A DNA stretch of 5,556 nucleotides, taken from assembly GCA_003551455.1 (NCBI GenBank), contig PUMR01000067.1, forward strand, positions 1-5,556, given 5' to 3'. Positions 1 to 5,127 of the stretch are shown here, piece after piece. Under the pieces are notes generated by a model that searched no databases, was not told the origin of the DNA, and saw only the letters and a program-made list of their open reading frames with translations. How positions within the stretch are numbered: position 1 is the stretch's first letter; the number at the start of each line of letters is the position of its first letter. Position numbers and translations under genes: made by a program. Origin of the DNA: Mollicutes bacterium. GTDB lineage: Bacteria > Bacillota_I > Bacilli_A > Izemoplasmatales > Izemoplasmataceae.

Positions 1-1162
1 CGAGACTCTCCATCTTTTGCTCGAGAAGCTGGAAATGCTCTTCGAGGTCGTTGACGGCTTCCAGACTCCTCGTGTCGGCTTCTGTCGATTCATCGACCAT
101 CTTGATGAAGGCCAGTTCCAGATGCAGTTTGCCCCGGGTCGCGAACCGCATGTTCTGCTTGGCCTCCGATAGGATATCGATATAGTGGTAGACCATCGGG
201 TTGGAAAGAGAGTCCTTGAGGCTTTCGAACTGTTCCCGGGTCTGGTAGCGCTTTTGCGGTTCGGCATCGGTGTTTTTCATGATAAGGACATCTCTGTAGA
301 ACGTCAACAAGTCGTCGACGATCCGCTGACTCTCCTTTCCCTCCTCGAGGAGGCGTTCCAAAGTGTTCAAGGCTTTGACGACATCTTTCGCCCGCACGGC
401 ATCGGCGACATCCATGACGGCCTCCTCGGCCACGGAACCGCGGATGGCATGCACGTCGTCGGTGGTGATGGTCCCCTCACTATAGGAGACGACCTGGTCG
501 AGGAGGCTGATGGCGTCTCTCATACCGCCTTCCGCCGCTTCGGCGATGAGTTCGAGGGCTTCGTCATCGCAATCGAACCCCTCTTTATTGGTGATTTCCT
601 CGAGACGGGCGAGAATTTCCGCTTTCTGTATTCCCCGGAAATCGAATCGTTGACAACGGGAGTGGATGGTCGAGGGAATTTTGTGCGGCTCTGTCGTGGC
701 GAGAATGAATATCACATGTTTCGGGGGCTCTTCCAATGTCTTCAACAGCGCGTTGAATGCGCCGATGGAAAGCATGTGGACCTCGTCGATGATATAGACC
801 TTGTATTTTCCCAAGCCCGGCAGGTATTTCACCTTGTCCCGGAGTTCGCGAATTTCATCGACGCCGTTGTTGCTGGCGGCATCGATCTCGATGACATCGT
901 TCACGGCGTTCTTGTCGATGCTCTTGCATATGTCACAACGGTTGCAAGGGTTCTCCGTCGGCGCGTTTTCACAGTTGACACCCTTGGCGATGATTTTCGC
1001 CACACTCGTCTTTCCTGTCCCGCGTGGACCGCTGAACAAATACGCATGCGAAAGCTTGCCCTGTTTCAGCGCGTTCTTGAATGTCCTTGTGATGTGTTCC
1101 TGACCGGCGACCTCATCGAAATCTTTGGGCCGGTAGGTCCTGTAGAGCGCCTTGTAAGCCAT
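1..1162 (-). CDS. dnaX: DNA polymerase III subunit gamma/tau (clamp loader ATPase), 3' end outside window
   Basis: Gamma/tau is the motor subunit of the clamp loader, which uses ATP to open the sliding clamp and place it on primed DNA; tau also tethers the polymerase cores. About 387 residues are visible, read on the reverse strand. It opens MAYKALYRTYRP, the family hallmark. Walker A GPRGTGKT is at residues 45-52, and the zinc-module cysteines are C64, C73, C76 and C79. DEVH (Walker B) is at 126-129, the SRC arginine-finger motif at 168-170 and GGMRDA (sensor 2) at 212-217. The clamp-loader collar domain follows from about residue 240, and the window ends in what looks like the start of a helical, coiled-coil-like linker. 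The C-terminal tail and any gamma-producing frameshift site lie outside. Two adjacent in-frame ATGs exist (1165 and 1162). I prefer 1162, which gives about 8 nt from the GAGG core; 1165 is possible. Identification is very secure. Confidence 0.97.
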   Translation of the reverse strand, partial: MAYKALYRTYRPKDFDEVAGQEHITRTFKNALKQGKLSHAYLFSGPRGTGKTSVAKIIAKGVNCENAPTENPCNRCDICKSIDKNAVNDVIEIDAASNNGVDEIRELRDKVKYLPGLGKYKVYIIDEVHMLSIGAFNALLKTLEEPPKHVIFILATTEPHKIPSTIHSRCQRFDFRGIQKAEILARLEEITNKEGFDCDDEALELIAEAAEGGMRDAISLLDQVVSYSEGTITTDDVHAIRGSVAEEAVMDVADAVRAKDVVKALNTLERLLEEGKESQRIVDDLLTFYRDVLIMKNTDAEPQKRYQTREQFESLKDSLSNPMVYHYIDILSEAKQNMRFATRGKLHLELAFIKMVDESTEADTRSLEAVNDLEEHFQLLEQKMESL

Positions 1163-1269
1163 CATGAACACCTCGTTTGGAAGCTACCCTCAAAGGCCCC
1201 GGAAGGTTCTTACTGGCGTGGAAGGTGTACATATGAAAATGAGAACGCAACCCGGGCCGCTCATACCGT

Positions 1270-1275
1270 ATTATA
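1270..1275 (-). promoter_or_regulatory. Probable dnaX promoter, -10 element
   Basis: The reverse strand carries a perfect TATAAT here, preceded by an A/T-rich run. No good minus-35 hexamer is found 16-18 nt upstream (the 17-nt position reads TATCAT), so it rests mainly on the -10 match and position. Transcription would start near 1263, giving a dnaX leader of about 100 nt. The overlapping TATAGT reading of the same bases (1275-1280) is an alternative -10. Confidence 0.5.
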
Positions 1276-1293
1276 CTATAAAAAAGGGGATTA

Positions 1294-1302
1294 TGATATA
1301 AT
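1294..1302 (+). promoter_or_regulatory. Probable mnmE extended -10 promoter (TGATATAAT)
   Basis: TGATATAAT is a perfect consensus extended -10 (TGnTATAAT). The minus-35 position at 17-nt spacing is poor (TACTAT), which an extended -10 can compensate. The predicted start point is about 1309, so the mnmE leader would be only about 11 nt and would begin within the GGGTGAT ribosome-binding sequence. This argues against the upstream in-frame GTG at 1311 as the start codon. Confidence 0.6.
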
Positions 1303-1319
1303 CATTTTGGGTGATAGGC

Positions 1320-2669
1320 ATGGAAAAAGACACGATTGCCGCCATTTCGACGGCTTTGGGAAAAAGCGCGATAAATATTGTGAGAATGAGTGGCGATGAA
1401 GCGCTCTCCATCGCCAAGAGCGTCTTCAGGGGGAAGGATCCGGAAAAGACGCCCTCGCACACCATTCGCTACGGCAAGATCGTCGACGATGACGAGATAT
1501 TGGACGAGGTGCTTTTGAGTGTCTTCAAAGCTCCGAAGACGTTCACCCGGGAAGACATGGTGGAAATCAACTGCCACGGCGGCGCTTATGTCTCCAAAAA
1601 AATCCTGGAGTTGGTCCTTTCCAAAGGCGCGCGACTCGCACGCCCCGGTGAATTCACGGAAAGAGCCTTTTTGAACGGACGGATCGACCTCACCCGGGCG
1701 GAGAGCGTCATGGACATCGTCGAGGCGAGAAGCGACTACGGTCTCGCTCTCGCGAACAAAGGGCTCGACGGCAGGATTTATGAACTTGTCGTCAGTCTCC
1801 GCGAACGCCTTATGGACATCATCGCCCATATCGAGGTCCATATCGACTATCCCGAATACGACGATGTGGAAGAGCTCACCACGGGTGTTTTGTTACCCCG
1901 ACTCGAGACATTGCGTGATGACATGCGGAGCCTTCTCGACAAGGCCTCTGTGGGAAGGGTCCTGAGAGAGGGTGTGAAGACGGCGATCATCGGCCGTCCC
2001 AATGTCGGCAAATCGAGCATCCTGAATGCGCTGCTCAAAGAGGACAAGGCTATCGTCACAGAAATCCACGGCACCACTCGTGATGTCGTCGAAGGGGAGA
2101 TGAACATCGGCGGTGTGGTCTTGAAACTCTTCGACACCGCGGGCATCCGGGATTCCGACGACCTCATCGAGAGAATCGGCATCGAGAAGACAGAACGGAT
2201 CATCGAAGAGGCGGAACTGATCCTCTATGTCCTCAACAACAACGAGCCCTTGAGCAAGGATGACGAAAAACTCCTCGAGATGACCGAGCACAAGAAGAGG
2301 ATCGTCATCATCAACAAGATCGATCTCGAGAGCAAGATCGACCGGGATTTTCCCGACAGCGTCCAGGTGAGCGCGCTCAAGGGAACGAACATCGACGAGC
2401 TCGAAGCGAAGATCCGCGAGCTGTTCTTGCATGAAGATTTCGATGTCGCCAGCGAGACCTACCTCTCGAACGCCAGACACATCGCCAAGATGCGGCAAGC
2501 GGAAAGCATGCTCGCCGATGCCGTGCGGGCCGCGGAAGAACTGACGCCCGTCGATCTCGTGGTGGTGGATGTGCGAAACGCGTGGGAAGCCCTGGGCGAC
2601 ATCATCGGTGCCAACAAGGACACGGCTCTTCTTGACGAGCTCTTCTCCAAGTTCTGTCTGGGAAAATGA
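1320..2669 (+). CDS. mnmE: tRNA uridine-5-carboxymethylaminomethyl(34) synthesis GTPase MnmE
   Basis: MnmE (TrmE) is a dimeric, G-protein-like GTPase that with MnmG installs (carboxymethyl)aminomethyl groups on wobble U34 of certain tRNAs. The ATG start gives 449 aa, close to the usual 450-460. Visible landmarks are the N-terminal MEKDTIAAIST and the folate-binding-domain block FTREDMVEINCHGG at 75-88. The conserved PGEFTERAFLNGRIDLTRAE block follows at about 109-128. The G domain shows G1 GRPNVGKSS 225-233, G2 GTTRD 251-255, G3 DTAG 272-275, G4 NKID 332-335 and a G5-like SALKG 351-355. The C-terminal CLGK at 446-449 supplies the catalytic cysteine. An in-frame GTG at 1311 would add three residues, but family N-termini and the predicted transcription start favour 1320. 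It is divergent from dnaX and convergent with the TtcA-like gene; mnmG is not in the window. Confidence 0.97.
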   Translation: MEKDTIAAISTALGKSAINIVRMSGDEALSIAKSVFRGKDPEKTPSHTIRYGKIVDDDEILDEVLLSVFKAPKTFTREDMVEINCHGGAYVSKKILELVLSKGARLARPGEFTERAFLNGRIDLTRAESVMDIVEARSDYGLALANKGLDGRIYELVVSLRERLMDIIAHIEVHIDYPEYDDVEELTTGVLLPRLETLRDDMRSLLDKASVGRVLREGVKTAIIGRPNVGKSSILNALLKEDKAIVTEIHGTTRDVVEGEMNIGGVVLKLFDTAGIRDSDDLIERIGIEKTERIIEEAELILYVLNNNEPLSKDDEKLLEMTEHKKRIVIINKIDLESKIDRDFPDSVQVSALKGTNIDELEAKIRELFLHEDFDVASETYLSNARHIAKMRQAESMLADAVRAAEELTPVDLVVVDVRNAWEALGDIIGANKDTALLDELFSKFCLGK

Positions 2670-3473
2670 CTACTCATCGTCGAAACGCCGTTTTCTGCCG
2701 TTCTTCTCCCAGCCGAGCACATAGTCGAGATTGACGTTGTCGGCGGCGCGGAAGACACATTTTTCCACATCCTTGTTCTCTCTCTTCAAATCGGATAGAA
2801 TGCGTTTCATCTCTTCCCGTTTGGAATCGTTCTGCTCCTCTCCGAGCGGGCAGGCACAATCCAGAGTCTCCAATCCGTGACGTCGCATGAGTTTCTCGAT
2901 CTCATTTTCGCGCACAAAATAGAGCGGGCGGATGAGGTGCATGCCAGCATAGTTTTTCGAAGCCACTTTCGGAAGCATCGTCTTGAACGTGCCCGAGTAG
3001 AACAGGTTCAAGAGCGTGGTCTCGACCACATCGTCGAAATGGTGACCCAGAGCGAGCTTGTTGCAACCGTGCTTTTCCGCCAGCGTGTAGAGCACGCCCC
3101 TCCGGATGCGGGCGCACAAAAAACAGGGACTGTCGGGCGCTCGCTCTTGCACCACTTCGAAGACCCGTTTTGGTTCCATCACTATGTCGATATCCAAATC
3201 CGACGCGTTTTTTTCAATCCGTTCGAGGTGTTCTCGGTCGTACCCGGGATCCATGACGATGAAGACCGCCTCGAACCCGACAAGGGGATGACGCAACAGT
3301 TCTTTCATCATCACCGCCAAAAGGAGCGAATCCTTGCCCCCGCTCATGGCGACGGCGATGCGGTCGCCTTCTTCGATGAGACCGTATTTCTGGACCGCCT
3401 GCACGAATTTCGACCAGAGTTCGCGTCGATGTCTCTTCACCACGTCTTTTTGAACATCATGGGCCTTTGACAT
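2670..3473 (-). CDS. ttcA: TtcA-family tRNA thiolase (probable tRNA 2-thiocytidine synthetase)
   Basis: TtcA proteins are cytoplasmic Fe-S enzymes that adenylate and thiolate a tRNA base, in the characterised case C32 of the anticodon loop. This 267-aa protein carries the PP-loop SGGKDS at residues 44-49. It has the paired cysteines PCFLC (C117, C120) followed by RIRRG, then the GHHxDD block at 143-148. The conserved IRPLYFVRENEI stretch begins at 181, and further cysteines lie at C206 and C208. This matches the TtcA layout, where a CxxC and a later Cys bind the cluster. The terminal zinc-finger cysteine clusters of TtuA enzymes are absent, and TilS lacks the CxxC. It is somewhat shorter than E. 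coli TtcA (311 aa). ATG 3473 is chosen because GAGGTGAT lies just upstream; a longer reading to 3530 would cross the predicted promoter. Family is secure; the C32 substrate is inferred. Confidence 0.88.
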   Translation of the reverse strand: MSKAHDVQKDVVKRHRRELWSKFVQAVQKYGLIEEGDRIAVAMSGGKDSLLLAVMMKELLRHPLVGFEAVFIVMDPGYDREHLERIEKNASDLDIDIVMEPKRVFEVVQERAPDSPCFLCARIRRGVLYTLAEKHGCNKLALGHHFDDVVETTLLNLFYSGTFKTMLPKVASKNYAGMHLIRPLYFVRENEIEKLMRRHGLETLDCACPLGEEQNDSKREEMKRILSDLKRENKDVEKCVFRAADNVNLDYVLGWEKNGRKRRFDDE

Positions 3474-3477
3474 GAAA

Positions 3478-3485
3478 ATCACCTC
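3478..3485 (-). promoter_or_regulatory. Ribosome-binding site of ttcA (GAGGTGAT)
   Basis: Reverse-strand GAGGTGAT is an eight-base match to the 16S anti-Shine-Dalgarno complement. It lies 4 nt before the ATG at 3473, a normal position when counted from the GAGG core. It fixes the start at 3473 rather than the upstream in-frame codon at 3530. Confidence 0.8.
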
Positions 3486-3497
3486 AAAACACGTTAT

Positions 3498-3526
3498 ACT
3501 ATAAGGGAATCGGTCCGCCTGCACAA
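3498..3526 (-). promoter_or_regulatory. Probable ttcA promoter (TTGTGC-17-TATAGT)
   Basis: On the reverse strand TTGTGC (3526-3521) is separated by 17 nt from TATAGT (3503-3498). The -10 is good and the -35 is weak (only TTG conserved). The expected start point near 3491 leaves a short leader of about 18 nt containing the GAGGTGAT ribosome-binding site. Confidence 0.5.
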
Positions 3527-3576
3527 CCATAACGGGTCGGGTTTTCTATAATTTTTTATAATTGCAATGAATTTTC

Positions 3577-3605
3577 TTGAATATGATTGAAATATCGGTT
3601 ACAAT
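3577..3605 (+). promoter_or_regulatory. Promoter of the 127-aa gene/nfeD/RDD/SPFH cluster (TTGAAT-17-TACAAT)
   Basis: TTGAAT (3577-3582) and TACAAT (3600-3605) are separated by exactly 17 nt, a sigma-70/SigA-type arrangement with strong matches. The A/T-rich block just upstream (about 3547-3575) sits where an UP element would lie. The predicted start is near 3612, giving a leader of about 23 nt that includes the strong Shine-Dalgarno at 3620. This is the best promoter match in the window. Confidence 0.7.
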
Positions 3606-3619
3606 TGAGGCACACGCCC

Positions 3620-3628
3620 AGGAGGTGG
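3620..3628 (+). promoter_or_regulatory. Strong ribosome-binding site deciding the start at 3635
   Basis: AGGAGGTGG is near-perfect Shine-Dalgarno, with 9 nt between GGAGG and the ATG at 3635. The frame stays open upstream to a TTG at 3587, but that would place the -10 element and this site inside the coding region, so it is rejected. Confidence 0.85.
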
Positions 3629-3634
3629 TCCCCA

Positions 3635-4018
3635 ATGAGCTTTGAGTGGATTTCCCGAAAGCCCCGCGAGGGAATAGCCACACTCTATGACACCAACATC
3701 ACCTTGAACAAGAGTGCCAGTTCCCATTTTGACAACGCCTATAGTGTGCTTCTGGGTTTGGACCGCGAGAACAAGCGCATCGCGATCAAACCGATATCGA
3801 AGCAGGAATGGCAGCGGGGTGCCATCCCCGCGGAGAAGCGCCACAAGATCACCGTGCGCCCGAGTTATGCGCGTGTGAGCAACAAGCGTTTCGTCCAGGA
3901 CGTCGCGGATCTTCTTGGTATCGACCTGTCGAGTCGCACCCCGAAGTTCAAGGCAAACTGGAACTCCGAAGAAAAAGCGCTCATTATCGATTTGAACAAG
4001 GTCGAGGAGGGATCCTGA
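3635..4018 (+). CDS. Conserved-looking protein of unknown function, 127 aa
   Basis: I do not recognise a named family. The protein is soluble-looking: no signal peptide, no membrane segment, no cysteine. It is basic for much of its length. Residues 17-53 (LYDTNITLNKSA... to IAIKPI) alternate short strands with a Leu-rich segment and a GLDRENKRIAIKP turn. This recalls small beta-rich proteins vaguely like AbrB/SpoVT half-folds, but the similarity is an impression, not a match. Residues 70-96 (HKITVRPSYARVSNKRFV, then DVADLLGIDL) look like a strand followed by a helix. It is the first gene after a strong promoter, with a strong ribosome-binding site, and its TGA overlaps the ATG of the NfeD gene by one base. 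It is therefore probably co-expressed with, and possibly a regulator or partner of, the membrane-protein genes downstream. Confidence 0.85.
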   Translation: MSFEWISRKPREGIATLYDTNITLNKSASSHFDNAYSVLLGLDRENKRIAIKPISKQEWQRGAIPAEKRHKITVRPSYARVSNKRFVQDVADLLGIDLSSRTPKFKANWNSEEKALIIDLNKVEEGS

Positions 4019-4458
4019 TGGATACAATCCAAATCATTATGATCGTCGTCTGGTTCTCAGTCATACTCATCGCGGCTTTCATCGAGGTCGTGACATTGGA
4101 CCTCACCAGCCTGTGGTTCAGCATCGGTGCCGTGTTCGCGTTCATCCTCGCCATCGTCGGCGTAAGGACGGGCATCCAGGTCGGTGTGTTCATCGGGTCG
4201 AGCCTGTTCTTGATTTTGAGTGTACGCCCACTGGCCAAGAAGTATTTCCGTACCAACATCGTCGGCACGAACGTGGACCGACTCGTCGGCAAAATCGCCA
4301 TCTGCACACAGGAGATTCCCCCGGGTGAACGGGGCGAGGTCCGGGTCGAGGGAAAATACTGGACCGCCATCTCTACGGGGACCGAAACCATCGAAGTCGA
4401 TGACAAGGTGGAGATTCTCGCCATCGAGGGTGCCAAGCTCATCGTGGTGAAAGTATGA
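4018..4458 (+). CDS. NfeD family membrane protein (short form, C-terminal OB-fold)
   Basis: NfeD proteins are membrane-anchored partners of SPFH (stomatin/flotillin-like) proteins and are thought to help organise membrane domains. This is the short form of 146 aa, lacking the N-terminal ClpP-like protease domain of long NfeD. Three hydrophobic segments are seen at about residues 5-25, 32-48 and 52-69. A soluble beta-rich domain follows at about 84-146 with the family pattern LVGKIAI..., PPGERGEVRVEGKYW, then EVDDKVEILAIEGAKLIVV, which is the NfeD OB-fold. The start ATG shares its A with the previous gene's TGA, and AGGAGG at 4005-4010 lies 7 nt upstream. The stop overlaps the RDD gene's ATG by 4 nt. 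An SPFH gene two positions downstream supports the call. The exact in vivo role is not known. Confidence 0.92.
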   Translation: MDTIQIIMIVVWFSVILIAAFIEVVTLDLTSLWFSIGAVFAFILAIVGVRTGIQVGVFIGSSLFLILSVRPLAKKYFRTNIVGTNVDRLVGKIAICTQEIPPGERGEVRVEGKYWTAISTGTETIEVDDKVEILAIEGAKLIVVKV

Positions 4459-5051
4459 CCGCTGGCACTTTCCGCCGTATCGCCAGTTTCATGGTCGACT
4501 TCGTCATCATCATCTCTTTGGTCTTCACCGTCTTCCGGATATTCGTCGACGGTACCATCCGCGAATTCACCGGCTACGACGAGACCATCAGCGATTGGCC
4601 ATATGCCGCTGCGGAGCTCAATGAGGAGCGTGACGCCCTCAGAACACGTCTCGAAGAGGACGACACCTACACCCGGGAGGACTACGACCGGGACGTGCAG
4701 GCGCTGGAAGACCATTACAACGAGGTCTATGCGCCCGTCATCCCTTATCTCATGTCCACATTCCTCTATTTCTATTTCGGCTGGGTCTTGGGGAACTATA
4801 TATATCAGGGATTGATGAAAGGTCGCACGTTCGGGCGGAAATGGCTGAAGATCGAACTCGGAGGAAGAGTGAACTGGTGGACCCTCTTCATGCGTGAAGT
4901 CCTCTGGAAAGGTTTCTTCTGGTTCTTCACGGTTTCCTTCGGCATCTGGCTCGATTTCCTCCTCATTTCCTTCACACAAGAGAGAAAGACCCTCCGTGAC
5001 CGCATCTCCGGAAACCGGGTGATCCTGGAGGATGTGCCCTACCCCATCTAA
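4455..5051 (+). CDS. RDD family membrane protein with acidic insert
   Basis: RDD proteins are small integral membrane proteins, mostly uncharacterised; at least one homolog has been reported as a cation/proton antiporter, so a transport role is possible but unproven. The 198-aa protein opens with RRIASFMVDF, the RDD N-terminal motif (Arg 7/8, Asp 15), inside the first hydrophobic helix (about 10-30). The second helix is at about 95-117, followed by KGRTFGRKWLKIEL (122-135), the usual G-rich basic turn. A third hydrophobic stretch is at 150-173, then TLRDRISGNRVI (179-190), matching the family ending T-h-R-D-x-x-[SA]-G-x-x-V. Residues about 38-93 are a highly charged, Asp/Glu-rich helical segment between helices 1 and 2, longer than in minimal RDD domains. 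Its ATG overlaps the NfeD stop (ATGA), which implies coupling. Confidence 0.88.
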   Translation: MTAGTFRRIASFMVDFVIIISLVFTVFRIFVDGTIREFTGYDETISDWPYAAAELNEERDALRTRLEEDDTYTREDYDRDVQALEDHYNEVYAPVIPYLMSTFLYFYFGWVLGNYIYQGLMKGRTFGRKWLKIELGGRVNWWTLFMREVLWKGFFWFFTVSFGIWLDFLLISFTQERKTLRDRISGNRVILEDVPYPI

Positions 5052-5054
5052 TCC

Positions 5055-5075
5055 CCCGGAACGTCTTCTTCCGGG
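5055..5075 (+). other. Short hairpin without U tract in the RDD-SPFH gap
   Basis: CCCGGAA (5055-5061) pairs perfectly with TTCCGGG (5069-5075) around a 7-nt loop, 3 nt after the RDD stop codon. The following bases are ATAAACCAAAT, so there is no U run and a standard intrinsic terminator is unlikely. It may be a weak attenuator, a 3'-end stabilising or processing structure, or chance. Confidence 0.5.
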
Positions 5076-5115
5076 ATAAACCAAATAGATCCAAAGAAGA
5101 TAATCCCAATCCAAA

Positions 5116-5121
5116 AGGAGG
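5116..5121 (+). promoter_or_regulatory. Ribosome-binding site of the SPFH gene (AGGAGG)
   Basis: A consensus AGGAGG with 6 nt to the ATG at 5128 sets the SPFH start. No clear promoter is seen in the 76-nt gap before it, so expression probably comes from read-through of the upstream genes. Confidence 0.8.
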
Positions 5122-5127
5122 ATTCCC

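Larger units (their letters stand above)
1163..1319. promoter_or_regulatory. Divergent dnaX/mnmE intergenic region
   Basis: This 157-bp gap separates two divergently transcribed genes. The mnmE-proximal part (about 1264-1308) is very AT-rich and carries back-to-back minus-10 hexamers for both directions. The dnaX-proximal part (about 1163-1260) is GC-rich, would be the dnaX 5' leader, and can form a long imperfect hairpin. I see no small ORF or tRNA in it. I looked for an SRP RNA, which sits upstream of dnaX in Bacillus, and did not find its signature. Confidence 0.75.
3474..3634. promoter_or_regulatory. Divergent intergenic region between ttcA and the membrane-protein cluster
   Basis: This 161-bp, strongly AT-rich stretch holds a recognisable promoter and ribosome-binding site for each direction. 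It also holds a pair of TATAAT boxes spaced 10 bp apart (3547-3552 and 3557-3562), with a short TATAA/TTATA inverted repeat, and the 8-bp palindrome ATTGCAAT (3561-3568). No convincing ORF or RNA gene is seen. Confidence 0.7.

Noticed and set aside
1163..1263. SRP (4.5S/scr) RNA gene, expected upstream of dnaX in Bacillus-like genomes
   Set aside because: A CCGGAAGG string occurs at 1199-1206, but on the wrong strand for the dnaX leader, and the adjoining SRP helix 8 bases (CAGG before, AGCAGC after) are missing on either strand.
185..1399. 404-codon open frame on the plus strand opposite dnaX
   Set aside because: The minus strand encodes an unmistakable DnaX with all motifs. The plus-strand translation has no recognisable domain, extends into mnmE and has no ribosome-binding site; it is an antisense shadow of the codon bias.
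2684..2709. Possible terminator (AAAC-GCC-GTTT followed by a T/C-rich run) inside the 3' end of ttcA
   Set aside because: The stem is only 4-5 bp with no continuous U run, and the bases are explained as ttcA coding sequence.
3547..3562. Two extra plus-strand TATAAT boxes as additional promoters
   Set aside because: Neither has a plausible -35 about 17 nt upstream; they fit better as AT-rich UP-like DNA behind the TTGAAT/TACAAT promoter.
3587..3634. Upstream extension of the 127-aa gene to a TTG at 3587
   Set aside because: It would place the -10 element and the AGGAGGTGG ribosome-binding site inside the coding sequence; the ATG at 3635 is ideally spaced from that site.
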